64,000 bases of DNA from Verrucomicrobiota bacterium (GTDB taxonomy: Bacteria; Verrucomicrobiota; Verrucomicrobiia; Chthoniobacterales; SZAS-18). The notes below the pieces were generated by a model. The model saw nothing but the letters and a program-made list of their open reading frames with translations. It was not told where the DNA came from and did not search any database. How positions within the stretch are numbered: position 1 is the stretch's first letter; every line of letters starts with the position of its first letter. The DNA lies in contig JAFAXH010000040.1 in assembly GCA_019241085.1 (NCBI GenBank), positions 43,577 to 107,576 of the forward strand. The letters are read 5' to 3'. The position numbers were made by a program, and so were the translations under genes. Shown in pieces: positions 32,871 through 43,100 of the stretch.

Positions 32871-33749
32871 TCACGCCTCCCACTTCTGCCCGCGATCCTC
32901 GGGCACGATGCGGCGCAGCGCGTAAATGTCGCTTTTGTTCAACACCTCGCGCCGTTCGTGCAACGTGCGCCACGGGTCCCATTTCGCGCTGATGAGCTTG
33001 CCCGTCACGCCGTCGCTCGCCGCGCTGGCGAGATAGGCGCAAAGCTCCGCGCCGAGCGCCAGCGGCACGCCGCCCTCGCGCGATTGCTTGAGCGATTGCT
33101 CGTAAAATTTTGCGCCCACTTTTTCCGGCCCGGCTTCGAGCACTTCGTCGAGCAAGCGCGTGTTGAGCGCGCCCGGCGCGACGGCGTTCACGTCGATGCG
33201 AAACGCGCGCAATTCCTCCGCCAGCGTCTCGGTCAGGCGCACGACGGCGGCCTTGCTCGCGGCGTAGGCGCTGAGGTTCGGCAGCGGGTTCGTCGCGCCG
33301 CCGCCGGAGAGATTTACGATCTTGCCGTAGCCCGCTTTTTTGAACCGCCGCAGCGCCTCGCGGCACGGCAGCAAAGTGCCGAGCAAATTGATGTCGATGG
33401 CCTGGCGCCACGCGGCGAGATCGACTTCGTCGGTCGGGCCTTTCGGGCCGTAAACGCCCGCGTTGTTCACGAGCGCGTGCAAGCCGCCCGTGGCCGCAAA
33501 CGCCGCGTCCGCCCGCGCGAACAGCGCGGCGACTTCGCTCTCCGACGACACATCGCACGGTTGCAGCAAAAACTGCTGGCCGGGCTGGTTGAAAATATCG
33601 CGCAGCTCGTCGTCGAGCGCCGCCAGCGCGGCGGCGTCGCGCGCACAGCAGAGCACGCTCGCGCCCTCGCGCGCGAATGTTTCCACAATCGCGCGGCCGA
33701 GGCCCTGGCTGCCGCCGGTGATGATCGTGTTGCGTTGCGCGAGAGACAT
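32871..33749 (-). CDS. Short-chain dehydrogenase/reductase
   Basis: A 292-aa classical SDR: TGGSQGLG cofactor motif (residues about 11-18), NNAGVYG, a Ser in NLSGGG and the YxxxK catalytic pair in LSAYAASKAAV. The C-terminus is longer than usual (WDPWRTLHERREVL onward). It lies 8 bp upstream of the Gfo/Idh gene and is most likely a sugar-nucleotide or modification enzyme for the glycan. Confidence 0.85.
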   Translation of the reverse strand: MSLAQRNTIITGGSQGLGRAIVETFAREGASVLCCARDAAALAALDDELRDIFNQPGQQFLLQPCDVSSESEVAALFARADAAFAATGGLHALVNNAGVYGPKGPTDEVDLAAWRQAIDINLLGTLLPCREALRRFKKAGYGKIVNLSGGGATNPLPNLSAYAASKAAVVRLTETLAEELRAFRIDVNAVAPGALNTRLLDEVLEAGPEKVGAKFYEQSLKQSREGGVPLALGAELCAYLASAASDGVTGKLISAKWDPWRTLHERREVLNKSDIYALRRIVPEDRGQKWEA

Positions 33750-33770
33750 TTTCTTTTTCCTAAAAAAATT

Positions 33771-35054
33771 TTAAAGCGCCGAGCCGACGGCGAAATATTC
33801 GATGTCGCCGAGCGCGGCGGCATCGCGCAAAAAACGGTTGGCATCGAGGATCACGCGCCGGCGCATCGTTGGCACGAGCGCCGGCCAATCGGCCGCGCGG
33901 ATTTCCGGCCACTCGGTCGCGATCACGGCGGCATCGGCGTTGCGCAAAGCGTCGGCGGGCGTTGCGCAAAACGTTGCGCCCGCAAGCTCCGGCGGCAGCG
34001 CGCGCACGGCCGGATCGTAGGCGCGCACGGCCGCGCCATTTTTCAATAAAGCATGTGCCAGCTCGACCGCGCCGCTGCGCCGCAAAGTGTCGGTGCCCGG
34101 TTTGTAAGTCAGCCCGAGCACGGCGATTTCGGCGCCGGCTAGCGACGCGCCGAGGAGTGCGCGCAGCCGCCCGAGCGCCCAGCTTTTGTGCGCGTCGTTG
34201 CTCGTCAAAATCGCGGCGATGAGATCGGCGCGTTCGCCGTTCGCCGCAGCGAGTTGCGTCAACGCCACGACATCGCGCGCGAGCGTGCCGCCGGCGAACG
34301 CGCCGCCCGGACGCAAGTAGGCTTTCGGGCCGATGCGGCTTTCCGATTTCAAGCCCGCCTCGACCTCGCGCGCGTCCGCGCCGACGCGCTCGCAAAGGCG
34401 CGCGATTTCGTTCGCGAAAGTCACCGATAGCGCGAGAAATGCGTTGATGCCGTGCTTGGTCATCTCGGCCGATTCCGGCGACATCCACACGATCCGATCC
34501 GCCGCGAACGGCGCGAACAATGCGCCGAGCACGCGACGGGTTTCTGTATCGTCGGCCCGCGCGCCGACTACGACGCGATCCGGCTGGCGGAAAATTTCCA
34601 GCGCCTTGCCGAGCCGCAAATTTTCCGGGCTGTAAGCGAACGCGCGGCCGGGATATTTCGTCGCGAGCGCGCGGCAAGTGCCTGCGGGAACTTGCGAGGA
34701 AATGAGCACGACCGCGCCCGGCCGCAACGCCGGCAGACAGCGCGCGAGCCGGTCGAGCACGAAGGGCACGTCGGCGACATCCTGGTCGTCAACCGGCGTG
34801 TCGTAGCAGACCCAAAGCACGTCGGCGCGGCCGAGGATTTCCGGGTCGGCTTCCGCCGCAAAACGCAGCCGGCCCGAATTGCAACCAGCTTGCAACAAGG
34901 CGTCCAAGCCCGGCTCCGCAATCGGCGCGCGGCCGGCGCGCGAGGCGGCGATGTTTTGCTCGTCAAAATCCAAACCGACGACGGAAAAATGTTCCGCGCA
35001 ACAAGCCGCCGTGACGCAGCCGAGATGCCAGAGTCCGAGGACGACGACGTTCAT
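33771..35054 (-). CDS. Nucleotide-sugar dehydrogenase homologue without catalytic Cys
   Basis: The 427-aa protein has the full UDP-glucose/GDP-mannose dehydrogenase layout: a Rossmann start (VVVLGLWHLGCVTAA), the middle helix TKHGINAFLALSVTFANEIA, and a C-terminal domain (VLGLTYKPGTDTLRRSGA). Where the family has GGSCFPKD the sequence reads GGTLARD, so the thiohemiacetal-forming cysteine is replaced by Thr. It should not carry out the normal two-step oxidation to an acid; a single oxidation, an epimerase-like activity or loss of activity is possible. Confidence 0.85.
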   Translation of the reverse strand: MNVVVLGLWHLGCVTAACCAEHFSVVGLDFDEQNIAASRAGRAPIAEPGLDALLQAGCNSGRLRFAAEADPEILGRADVLWVCYDTPVDDQDVADVPFVLDRLARCLPALRPGAVVLISSQVPAGTCRALATKYPGRAFAYSPENLRLGKALEIFRQPDRVVVGARADDTETRRVLGALFAPFAADRIVWMSPESAEMTKHGINAFLALSVTFANEIARLCERVGADAREVEAGLKSESRIGPKAYLRPGGAFAGGTLARDVVALTQLAAANGERADLIAAILTSNDAHKSWALGRLRALLGASLAGAEIAVLGLTYKPGTDTLRRSGAVELAHALLKNGAAVRAYDPAVRALPPELAGATFCATPADALRNADAAVIATEWPEIRAADWPALVPTMRRRVILDANRFLRDAAALGDIEYFAVGSAL

Positions 35055-35060
35055 CGGCGG

Positions 35061-36029
35061 TCAGCGTTGGGCGAGCACCCACTCGTTTTTTTGCAGCCAC
35101 GCGAGCGTGCGCAGGATGCCTTCGCGGATGGAAAGTTCCGCGCGCCAGCCGGTCGCCTGGACCTTGGCGGTGTCGAGAAAAATGAACGGGTTGTCGCCGA
35201 CCCAGCCGCGTTCGCCGCCGGTGAATTCGAGCCGCGGCTGCAGTCCGAGGCTTTCGCAAATCCAGCCGATGGAATCGGTCACGCGGCAGTATTCCGGCGC
35301 GCCGAGATTATAGACTTGTGAGCGATGCTTCGCCGCGCGCGCAGTGCCGGCATTCATCACGTGCAGGATCGCGCTCAGGCAGTCCTGCACGTAGAGATAG
35401 CTCTTGCGTTGCGTGCCGTCGCCGAGCACGCGCAGATGATCGGGATGTTCCAAAAGCTGACGGTAAAAATCGAAGACATGGCCGTGCGTGTAACGTTCGC
35501 CGAGGATGGAAACGAAACGGAAAATGTAGCCTGCAAATCCGTAGCCTTCGCAATACGCCTGGATGAGACCTTCGCCGGCGACCTTGCTCGCGGCGTAGAG
35601 CGAAGTCTGCACGGGAAACGGCGCGTCCTCGGGCGTCGGGATCACCGCGGCCTCGCCATAAACCGAGCCGGTCGAGGAGAACGCGATGGTCTTGATGCCA
35701 TTGGCGCGCATCGCTTCCAAAACGTGAAACGTGGCGACGGTATTTTGTTGCAAGTCCTTTGCAGGATGCTCCAAGCCGAAGCGCACGTCGGCGTTCGCCG
35801 CGAAATGAAAAACGGCGTCGCAACCGGCCATCGCCGCGGTCAGCGCGGGCAGGTCGAGGTTGTCGCCGCGGACGAGGCGGAAATGCGGATCGCGGCGCGC
35901 GTTTTCCAAAAACGGCTCCTGTCCGGTGGAAAAATCGTCCCATCCGACGACGGCGTTGCCATGCGACAAAAGTCGGTCCGCCATGCTGCTGCCGATGAAG
36001 CCGGCGACGCCGGTGATGAAGGCTTTCAT
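35061..36029 (-). CDS. NAD-dependent epimerase/dehydratase
   Basis: The 322-aa extended SDR has ITGVAGFIGSSMADRLL (GxxGxxG, residues about 4-20), the FHFAANADVR region and the YxxxK pair in LYAASKVAGE. It resembles UDP-glucose 4-epimerase and related sugar epimerases. ATG 36029 begins the Rossmann strand directly; a longer frame start at 36080 was rejected. It lies 6 bp upstream of the dehydrogenase homologue and belongs to the same transcript. Confidence 0.88.
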   Translation of the reverse strand: MKAFITGVAGFIGSSMADRLLSHGNAVVGWDDFSTGQEPFLENARRDPHFRLVRGDNLDLPALTAAMAGCDAVFHFAANADVRFGLEHPAKDLQQNTVATFHVLEAMRANGIKTIAFSSTGSVYGEAAVIPTPEDAPFPVQTSLYAASKVAGEGLIQAYCEGYGFAGYIFRFVSILGERYTHGHVFDFYRQLLEHPDHLRVLGDGTQRKSYLYVQDCLSAILHVMNAGTARAAKHRSQVYNLGAPEYCRVTDSIGWICESLGLQPRLEFTGGERGWVGDNPFIFLDTAKVQATGWRAELSIREGILRTLAWLQKNEWVLAQR

Positions 36030-36051
36030 GTCGAAAAAAATGGTGGCAGCG

Positions 36052-37749
36052 TCACGGCGCGGGCGCGGCGGCTGCGGCATCTTCGCGCGGCGGGCCGATG
36101 CGGCAAAAGCGAAATTTCACGAGCGCGCGCAGCCAGGTGAGCGGGTCGCGCACGGCGGTGACTTTTTTGCCTTCGTTGAGCGAGCGCGCCTGGTAATTCA
36201 CGGGCAGCTCGATGGGCTGGTAGCCTTTGCGCAGAAGCTTGATGAGAATTTCAAAATCAAAGTCGAACCGATTGCACTCGAACTCCAGGCCGTGCAGGCA
36301 ATCGGTCTGAAAAACTTTATACATCGTGAACGGGTCTTTGAGCGACTGGCCGTAGAGCCAATTAATCGACGCGCAGAAAAACAGGTGGCCGAGGTTGAAG
36401 AACGTCGCCACGAGCGGCTGGTCGTTGAACTTGCGCAGCTTCCAACTGCCGCTGTGCCGCGAGCCGAGCACGAAGGCGGCGCGGCCCTGGAGAATGGGCT
36501 TCACCAATTCGTCGTAGTCGTTCACGTCGTATTCCAGATCGGCGTCCTGGATGAGCACGATGTCGCCGGTCACGGCGGCGAGTCCGGCACGCACGGCGTT
36601 GCCCTTGCCGGCGGCACGATCTTGCAAGATGAGCTGGACGTTTCCCTGGCCGGCGCAGAGCCGTTGCGCCAGCTCGCGCGTGCCGTCGCGCGAGTTGCTC
36701 TCGACGACGATGATCTCCTTGTCCATGTCGCCGACTTCCTTCGCTTGGACGGCGGTGAAACATTCCTCGAACGTCGCCATTTCGTTGAACGCCGGCATCA
36801 CGATGGAGAGCTTCGGACGCGCGGCGGTCGGCGCGGATTTTTTCGTGGCAGAAAGTAAAAATGCCGAAGTCGGCAGCGGCAGCGGCAGGGCGTCGAACCA
36901 CGTTGCGGGCACGCACGCACCCAGCGTGCGCAACGAACGCGTCAGCCAGGTGCTCGGGTAAACGCGCGCCTGCCGCACGAGGTGCGCCAGCGAGTAGCGC
37001 CTCCGGTCCGGCTCGAACCAGAGCCGGTGAAAGCCATGCCGCAACAGGAGCGTGCGCAAAGTGTGGGTGGAAAAGTAAAAGCGATTTTCCGGGCGCAGCT
37101 CCGGCCACGCCGTGCGGCAGAAACGCGCCGGCCAACTATCGAGCAGCGGCGCGACGAGCAGCAGCCGGCCGCCCGGCCGCAAGAGGCGGTGCAGGCGGGC
37201 CAGCCCGTCCGTGGGATCGGCCAGGCGCTCCAAGGCAAACACGGCGAGGCAGGCGTCGAAGCCACCGTCTCGCAGCGCGGCGTCGGCGGAGAAAACTTCG
37301 ATGTGACGGAAGCCGAGTTCGCCGCCGACTTGCAGGAGCGGCTCGGGCCGGGAGGAAAAAAGGAGGACGCGGCTCTCCTCGGGCGTGCACCCGCTGCCGC
37401 CGCCCGCAGCGGCGCTGAGTTGCGCGCGCAGGTGCAGCCAGTAAGCGCGCACCCGCGCCAGCTCTTCGGCGGAAGTCTCGTGGAAAGTCGGCGTCGCGCC
37501 GGCTTGTTTTTCAATGGCCGCCAGCGTCTTGGCGGACGGCGGCGGGTGCAGGCGCATGAGCCGGCAGTTTTCACACGCAAAAAACGTCAGCCCGTGGGCG
37601 TTCATCACGTAGTTCCAGGCGTGGTCGCCGCACACGGCACAGCGGTCATCGTCGCCGTCGTCATCGCGGCTGCGAGCGGTTGGCGCGGCCGTCGGCAGCG
37701 GCGCGGTCGCGGGCGGTGCGAGGTCGGATTCCCCGGTCATGGTGGTCAT
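36052..37749 (-). CDS. Fused methyltransferase-like and GT2 glycosyltransferase
   Basis: The 565-aa protein joins two modules. Residues about 35-300 form a zinc-knuckle (CAVCG...CENC) plus class I methyltransferase-like domain with LADPTDGLARLHRLLRPGGR. Residues about 315-545 form a GT2 domain (KLSIVMPAFNE, VVESNSRDGT, IQDADLEYD, DPFTMYKVF). The methyltransferase SAM motif I is weak (VLLFSSRPEP instead of DxGxGxG), so it may be non-catalytic. It overlaps the next methyltransferase gene by 4 bp. Confidence 0.82.
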   Translation of the reverse strand: MTTMTGESDLAPPATAPLPTAAPTARSRDDDGDDDRCAVCGDHAWNYVMNAHGLTFFACENCRLMRLHPPPSAKTLAAIEKQAGATPTFHETSAEELARVRAYWLHLRAQLSAAAGGGSGCTPEESRVLLFSSRPEPLLQVGGELGFRHIEVFSADAALRDGGFDACLAVFALERLADPTDGLARLHRLLRPGGRLLLVAPLLDSWPARFCRTAWPELRPENRFYFSTHTLRTLLLRHGFHRLWFEPDRRRYSLAHLVRQARVYPSTWLTRSLRTLGACVPATWFDALPLPLPTSAFLLSATKKSAPTAARPKLSIVMPAFNEMATFEECFTAVQAKEVGDMDKEIIVVESNSRDGTRELAQRLCAGQGNVQLILQDRAAGKGNAVRAGLAAVTGDIVLIQDADLEYDVNDYDELVKPILQGRAAFVLGSRHSGSWKLRKFNDQPLVATFFNLGHLFFCASINWLYGQSLKDPFTMYKVFQTDCLHGLEFECNRFDFDFEILIKLLRKGYQPIELPVNYQARSLNEGKKVTAVRDPLTWLRALVKFRFCRIGPPREDAAAAAPAP

Positions 37750-38639
37750 GGCTGGCGCTGGGCGTAGGCGAGCTGCTCGCTGATGTTCACCGCGAAATTG
37801 CGCTGCCGCAGTGCGCGCGGCAGCAACGGCGAGAGCAGGCGGTAACCGGCGGTGAGCAGCGGGTTGTGCAGGCGGAGCTGGGCGAGCAGGTAGTCGAGCG
37901 TGAGCGTCTTGTCGGCGGCGCGCACGCCGATGTTTTCAAAGCCCGCCTTTTCCAGCGCGAGCCGCATCGCCGGCCGGGAAAAAAGGAAGGTGTGCTGCAT
38001 CGGCTGGAGCATCGGCCAGCGGCTGCGCATGACGTGCCGCAGCCAGTGCCCGGTGTCCGGCGTGGCCAGCATGAGCCAGCCGCCGGGACGCAGGATTTGT
38101 CGGATTTCCGTGAGGAACGCGACCGGGTCTTGCGTGTGCTCGATGATGTCGAAGGCGACGACGGCGTCGAACGGCTCGGGGTCGCGCTCGCGCAGGGCGT
38201 TCACGTCGCCGATGGTGATGCGCTTTTGGATTTCCGGCTTGGCCAGCGCGACGGCTTCGCGGGAAAACTCGATGCCGCGCGCGTCGAAGCCGCGTTCCAG
38301 CGCCGCCTCGATGAGGAAGCCGACGGAGCAGCCGACATCGAGCAGGCGGCCTTTCGCGCCGAGGTCTTGCAGCAGTTGCAGCCGGCGATGGAACGTCGCG
38401 ATTTTCAGCGGCGCGGCGGCGGCATAATCCTTGTAGGCGCCGGCGGCGTATTGCTCCTCGGCATAGGCGGCCATCTGCGCGACGGTGGGGATTTCTTTTT
38501 GAAAAATCAGGCCCAGTCCTTCGGTAATGTAATAATCGGCCGGCGGCTTGCGGCAGTAGAAGTGCGCGGGGCGTCCGCTGATGGGGCAGCGCACGGCGTC
38601 AGTCGCGGCGGCATTGGGAGAAGAAGCAAGTTGGGTCAT
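37746..38639 (-). CDS. Class I SAM methyltransferase
   Basis: The 297-aa protein has a short N-terminal zinc-like segment (CPISGRPAHFYC) and a class I methyltransferase fold with motif I LLDVGCSVGFLIEAA, a GIEFS acidic loop, FDAVVAFDIIEH and LRPGGWLMLATPD. It probably methylates a sugar or lipid-linked intermediate. The ATG at 38639 overlaps the stop of the SDR gene by 4 bp, and the longer frame from 38954 was rejected as shadow. Confidence 0.88.
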   Translation of the reverse strand: MTQLASSPNAAATDAVRCPISGRPAHFYCRKPPADYYITEGLGLIFQKEIPTVAQMAAYAEEQYAAGAYKDYAAAAPLKIATFHRRLQLLQDLGAKGRLLDVGCSVGFLIEAALERGFDARGIEFSREAVALAKPEIQKRITIGDVNALRERDPEPFDAVVAFDIIEHTQDPVAFLTEIRQILRPGGWLMLATPDTGHWLRHVMRSRWPMLQPMQHTFLFSRPAMRLALEKAGFENIGVRAADKTLTLDYLLAQLRLHNPLLTAGYRLLSPLLPRALRQRNFAVNISEQLAYAQRQP

Positions 38640-39466
38640 CGGTTTTGCGATTGATAAAGTGTCTCGACGCGCCCGAGCACCAGCCGCCGGTAAAAGGGGC
38701 CGACGATAAAGGGGAACGCGCTTTTTGCCCAAGCGAAAAGCGCGAGGGTCCAGGGAATGTAGGTGACGACCCGGCCGCGGGCGATGGCGGCGAGGGTGCC
38801 GGCGACCACGCGCTCCAGCGGCACGGTGTAGCGCGTCTCGGGCCGCTCGGCGCGGGTGCGAAAGGTTTCGTGGTCGAAGAAGGCGGTCTCGACCCGGCCG
38901 GGGCAGATGACGTTGACCTGGATGCCGAAGCGCGCCAGCTCGTAGCTCAGGCATTCCGACCAGGCGACCATGCCGTGCTTGGCGGCGGTGTAGGCCATGT
39001 TGGGCGTCAGCGGCAGCCGGCCGGCGATGGAGGCCATGTTCACAATCGCGCCGCTGCGGCGGGCGATGAAGCCGGGCAAGAGCGCGCGGGTCAGGCGCAG
39101 GGCGGCGAGGAGATTGACGCTCAGCAGCGCCTCCATTTCGTCGGCGGGGATTTGTTCAAAAGGCCGGTAGGTGGCAAAGCCGGCGTTGTTCACGAGCACG
39201 TCGGGAGTGCCGAATTCCGCGAGCATCTGCTCGGCGAGCCGCGCGGTCTGGGCGGCGTCCGACAAATCGCAGACGAACACGCGCGCCTTGGCTTCCGTCA
39301 CGGCGCGCCCCAGTTTTTCCGGTCGGTGCGCGACGACGGCCACCTCGGCGTCCAGCGCGATCATGGCCAGCGCGAGCGCCTCGCCGATGCCGGAGGAGCC
39401 GCCGGTGACGAGCACTTTTTTGCCGCGAAAATAACGGCGCACAACCGGATCGAAAACAGCGGTCAT
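38636..39466 (-). CDS. Short-chain dehydrogenase/reductase
   Basis: A 276-aa SDR with TGGSSGIGEALALAM (residues about 20-34), NNAGFATYRPFEQI and the catalytic YxxxK in AYTAAKHGMVA. The C-terminal part contains a hydrophobic patch, as in 3-ketosphinganine reductase-like SDRs. It sits between two methyltransferase genes with 4-bp overlaps on both sides. Confidence 0.88.
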   Translation of the reverse strand: MTAVFDPVVRRYFRGKKVLVTGGSSGIGEALALAMIALDAEVAVVAHRPEKLGRAVTEAKARVFVCDLSDAAQTARLAEQMLAEFGTPDVLVNNAGFATYRPFEQIPADEMEALLSVNLLAALRLTRALLPGFIARRSGAIVNMASIAGRLPLTPNMAYTAAKHGMVAWSECLSYELARFGIQVNVICPGRVETAFFDHETFRTRAERPETRYTVPLERVVAGTLAAIARGRVVTYIPWTLALFAWAKSAFPFIVGPFYRRLVLGRVETLYQSQNR

Positions 39467-40149
39467 CGGATGGCGACGAGGTTGGATTTGAAACTTCCCA
39501 CCCCCAAGCCGGCGTGATGAATGCGCGGCGGCGTGGCGTCGGCGGGAAACAGGCCGCGCAGGTCGCGGGCAAAGAGCGGATTAAGGTTGGCCTCGTCGGC
39601 CCAGTGTTTGAATGGCGTGGGCCGGAGCAGGGCGCGAAAAACCGGCAGCGGCAGGTAATTGACCAGCGGCAGCCCGGTGTGATGTTCGATGGGGAAGAGC
39701 CGGTTGGGCGCGACGACGAAGACGCGGCGGGCGACGCGGCACAGCTCGGCGATGAAGGCGCGTTGCTGCGCGCGGCTGCCGGCGTGTTCGACGACGGCGT
39801 TGGAGTAAACCACGTCGAATTCCGCGTCGCGGAATGGCAGCGGCTGATGTGGCGTGATTTCCACAAAACGGACGCCCGGATACGCGGCGCTGACGGCCGA
39901 GCCGTCGCCGATGCCGGCGCAGACGAGGCGCGCGCGGTGCGGGTAGAGCTGTTCGAGCACGTTGGCCTCGGGACTGGAAACATCCAGCGAGACGCCGACA
40001 TCGAGCACCGAGGTCTGCGCGTCGGGCCGCAGCGTGTCCATGAACAATCGGAACACGGCCTGCCGCGCGCGCAGCGAGATGCCGCGGATGAGGCCGACGC
40101 TGCCGGCGTGGCGATAGTAGATGCGGTCGTCGGCGTCGTCTTTAACCAT
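39463..40149 (-). CDS. Class I SAM methyltransferase
   Basis: The 228-aa protein is a class I methyltransferase (SVLDVGVSLDV, PFRDAEFDVVYSNAVVEH, RRVFVVAPNRLFPIEHH). The ATG at 40149 gives a complete domain and overlaps the end of the YfhO-like gene by 8 bp; the longer frame to 40377 lies within that gene. Like its neighbours it is probably a glycan- or lipid-modifying enzyme. Confidence 0.85.
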   Translation of the reverse strand: MVKDDADDRIYYRHAGSVGLIRGISLRARQAVFRLFMDTLRPDAQTSVLDVGVSLDVSSPEANVLEQLYPHRARLVCAGIGDGSAVSAAYPGVRFVEITPHQPLPFRDAEFDVVYSNAVVEHAGSRAQQRAFIAELCRVARRVFVVAPNRLFPIEHHTGLPLVNYLPLPVFRALLRPTPFKHWADEANLNPLFARDLRGLFPADATPPRIHHAGLGVGSFKSNLVAIR

Positions 40150-43100
40150 GCGGGGAAGCAATCGCGGACGCGGCCGGGGAACGCAACCCCACGCATGCCC
40201 AGCCCGCGAGGAGCGCGCCGCCGGCGGCGCACATCCAGAGGGAGAGCGTGAAGTGTCGCGGCCAGTAGGAAAACGAAATCGTGTAAGTGCCCGCGCGCGG
40301 CAGGCGCACGCCACGAAACGCGTGGTTGACCCGGAAATAATCCGCCGGTTCGCCGTTGACGCGGACGCGGAAATCACCGGCCGTGTAGGCTTCGGTCAAC
40401 ACGGCGACGCCGGCGCCGGGCGCGTCGATGGTGAAGGTCGTGGTGTTGTTCGTCAGACGATAATCCCGGGCGGATGCGACATTGGAGGGCGAGTCCGCTG
40501 TGGTTGCCGGTGGCGCGGCGGCGGCAGCGGTGAAGTCCGCGGCCTGGGCCAATGCCGCCGCGTCGCCGTTCTGGACGGCTGCCAGCGGCTGGCCGGCGCT
40601 GGCGCGGACGGCAGCCACGAATTCCTCCACGGCATCGTAAGTCGCCACGCGCTCGACGAAAAACGCCCGCGGCCAGGCGGCGTGGTTTTCATACACATTC
40701 AGGTCGAGCCGCGTGACGCTGTCGAGCGGCGGAACTGGCGGAGCCGCGGCCGCCGGCTGCGGCGCGTCGAGGAAATAGCGGACATTCAGCAAATCGAGGA
40801 GCGGGAGCGTCACCGGCAGCTTGTCTTTCTCGACGACCCAGAGCCAGGTCCAGACCAGAGTCACCTCGCCGGCGGAGAGCAGCTCGCGGTAATAGGGGTT
40901 GATGAGGGCGTCGGTGCCGTAGATCGATTCCACGCCGCTGAGCGCGTTGTAACCGGTGTTGAACGTGCCGTCGAAGCCGACGGCGCGCCAGGCATAGGCG
41001 TGGGTTTTCAAAAAATCGACCGTGTCCGAACGCGCCGCCAGATTCACGCGCACCTGCGGGTTGACGACGGCGTCATCGATGGGTCCCACGCCCGTCTTCA
41101 AGTGCATGCCGAGCCGCCAGTGCAGGGCGAAAAAGCAGAGCCACATCAGCGTCGCCGCCCACGGCGCCAGAGCCGGCCGCCGTCGCCAGAGCCGGCCCAG
41201 CCAGGGCAGAGCCAACAGGGCGACAAAGAGCGAGGCGCTGTAAAGGGTAGGGAACAGCGCGCGGGGCACGTCTGCGCCGAGCGGCGCAAAGGTATCGGGC
41301 GGCCGTTGCCGCGCATGGGTTAATCCCAGATACAGACTGCCCAGCCCGGCGAGGGCGAGGGCGACGACGAGGAGATCGGTGCGGCCAGCCCTCCGGTCCA
41401 GCCTGGCCCAGCCGCTGCGCAAGCCGAAGCCGGCCAGGACAATCGAGAGAATGATGAGCGCGCAGGAAAAGGTGTTGTCCACGTGCCCAACGTTGCGCAG
41501 CACCGGCACATGATCGATCCAGCCTGGCGGCACGACACCAAAGGCGAGGGCAAAGGCCGCCATGCCGCCGAGGCCCAGCGCCGCGCAGACCGGCTCGCGC
41601 AGGAGCGTTTTGAAACGGGCGACCGCCAGCAGGCAGCCGAGCAGGATGAAAAAATTTGCCGACGGGTCGAAGACATCGCCGCCGGGATTGAGGGTGCGGT
41701 AGAAAATGTCGTCGAACAAACCGAGGAGCAGGCCCGGCTGAATCTGCCAGGCAGGAGTCTCATTATAGGCCGTGAACGACTGGCCCAAGGCGTCGAGAAA
41801 GGTGAGCCAGACCGGCGCGCTCAGCAGCGGAAACACCGCGCCTGCGCAGAGGAGGTGCGGGAATTTCCACAGCCGCCCGCCTTTGCCGCCGGCAAGGAGG
41901 AAAATGAGCAGCCCGCAGCCGTGCAGACTCGCCAGCAGCATGTAGGCTTCCTTGGCCGTGCCGCTGTTCAATTCCGCCCAGCTTGCCAGCACCAGGCCGC
42001 CCGCCCAGGCCGCCGTGGCGCGTCGCGTCCTGGCCCGGGTGATCTCCAGCCACGCGACCAACAGCCAGGGCGCGTAGCACATGCTGAAATACGCCGGGTG
42101 TTCCAGCCGGTAGGAAAAGAACCCGAGGAACGCCGCGGAAAATGCCAGCAGCAGCGCGGATGGCAGATGGCGCGCGGCGAGCAGCACCGCCAGCCCGAGG
42201 CCCCAGCAAAAGAGCGTCTTGGCGAGCAGGAATTTCACATCCCACGCCCACGCCGCGCCGCCCGCCGCGAGGACCAGGGTGTGCAGTGGATCGCCGAACA
42301 TCGACAATCCCTGGCCGAGCAGCGTGATGCCGGCGGAATCGTAGCGATTCCAGAGCGGCAACTCGCCGTCGTGCCACAGCGCCCGGCTTTGGACAAAGGA
42401 ATACGGCAGGTTTTGCCAGAGCATCGCCGCGTAGTCGGAGCCTTTCGGGTCCTCGACCTCGGTGTTGTCGTAGCCGGGCAGGCACGGCGGCGCGGGGTAG
42501 AGCATGGCCGACCCGAGGATGTTTGGCGAGACGAAGCTCTTGCCGAAGAATACCACCGGGTAGCAGCTCAACACTGCGCTGGCCACGGCCACGGTCAGCA
42601 CGGCCAGTCGCGGCCGGCGTTCCGCCCAGGCGGCGGCAGGTTTCCAACCTGCCTGGAGGACGCGCGCGGCGAGAAGGATGAACGTTCCAAAGCTCAGGAA
42701 CAGCACCCAGGCGAAGAGGAAATCCTTCACCTTTTCCCTGACCGCCAGGCCGGGCGACGCGTGCAAGGTGAACGGTCCGCCGGTTTCCACGGCCAGGATC
42801 GGATCGGTGCTGCCCGGCGGCGTGGTGAAGGTGGCCTCGCTCTCGTTCGACGCCTCCAAGGTGAACTCCTGTGCGGGCTTGAAAGCGGTGGCTGGAAACT
42901 CCCGCACCGCCTGCCCGGCGCGATCAACGATGCGGGCATCCGACAGGGTGACTCGCGCTCCGCCCAGTTTCGTGGGGTCGAAGCGCACTCCTTGGTAATC
43001 ACCCGCCGGCAGCGGGAAACGGTAGCGTCGCGCCAGGTTGCCGCCGAGAGTTGGCACCCGCACGAAGTCGAGCGGATTGATCCCGCGGCCAATGTCGTAA

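Noticed and set aside
32863..33558. N-terminal extension of the Gfo/Idh gene (573-aa frame)
   Set aside because: The extra region is an Arg-rich shadow of the SDR gene; the Rossmann motif starts just after ATG 32862.
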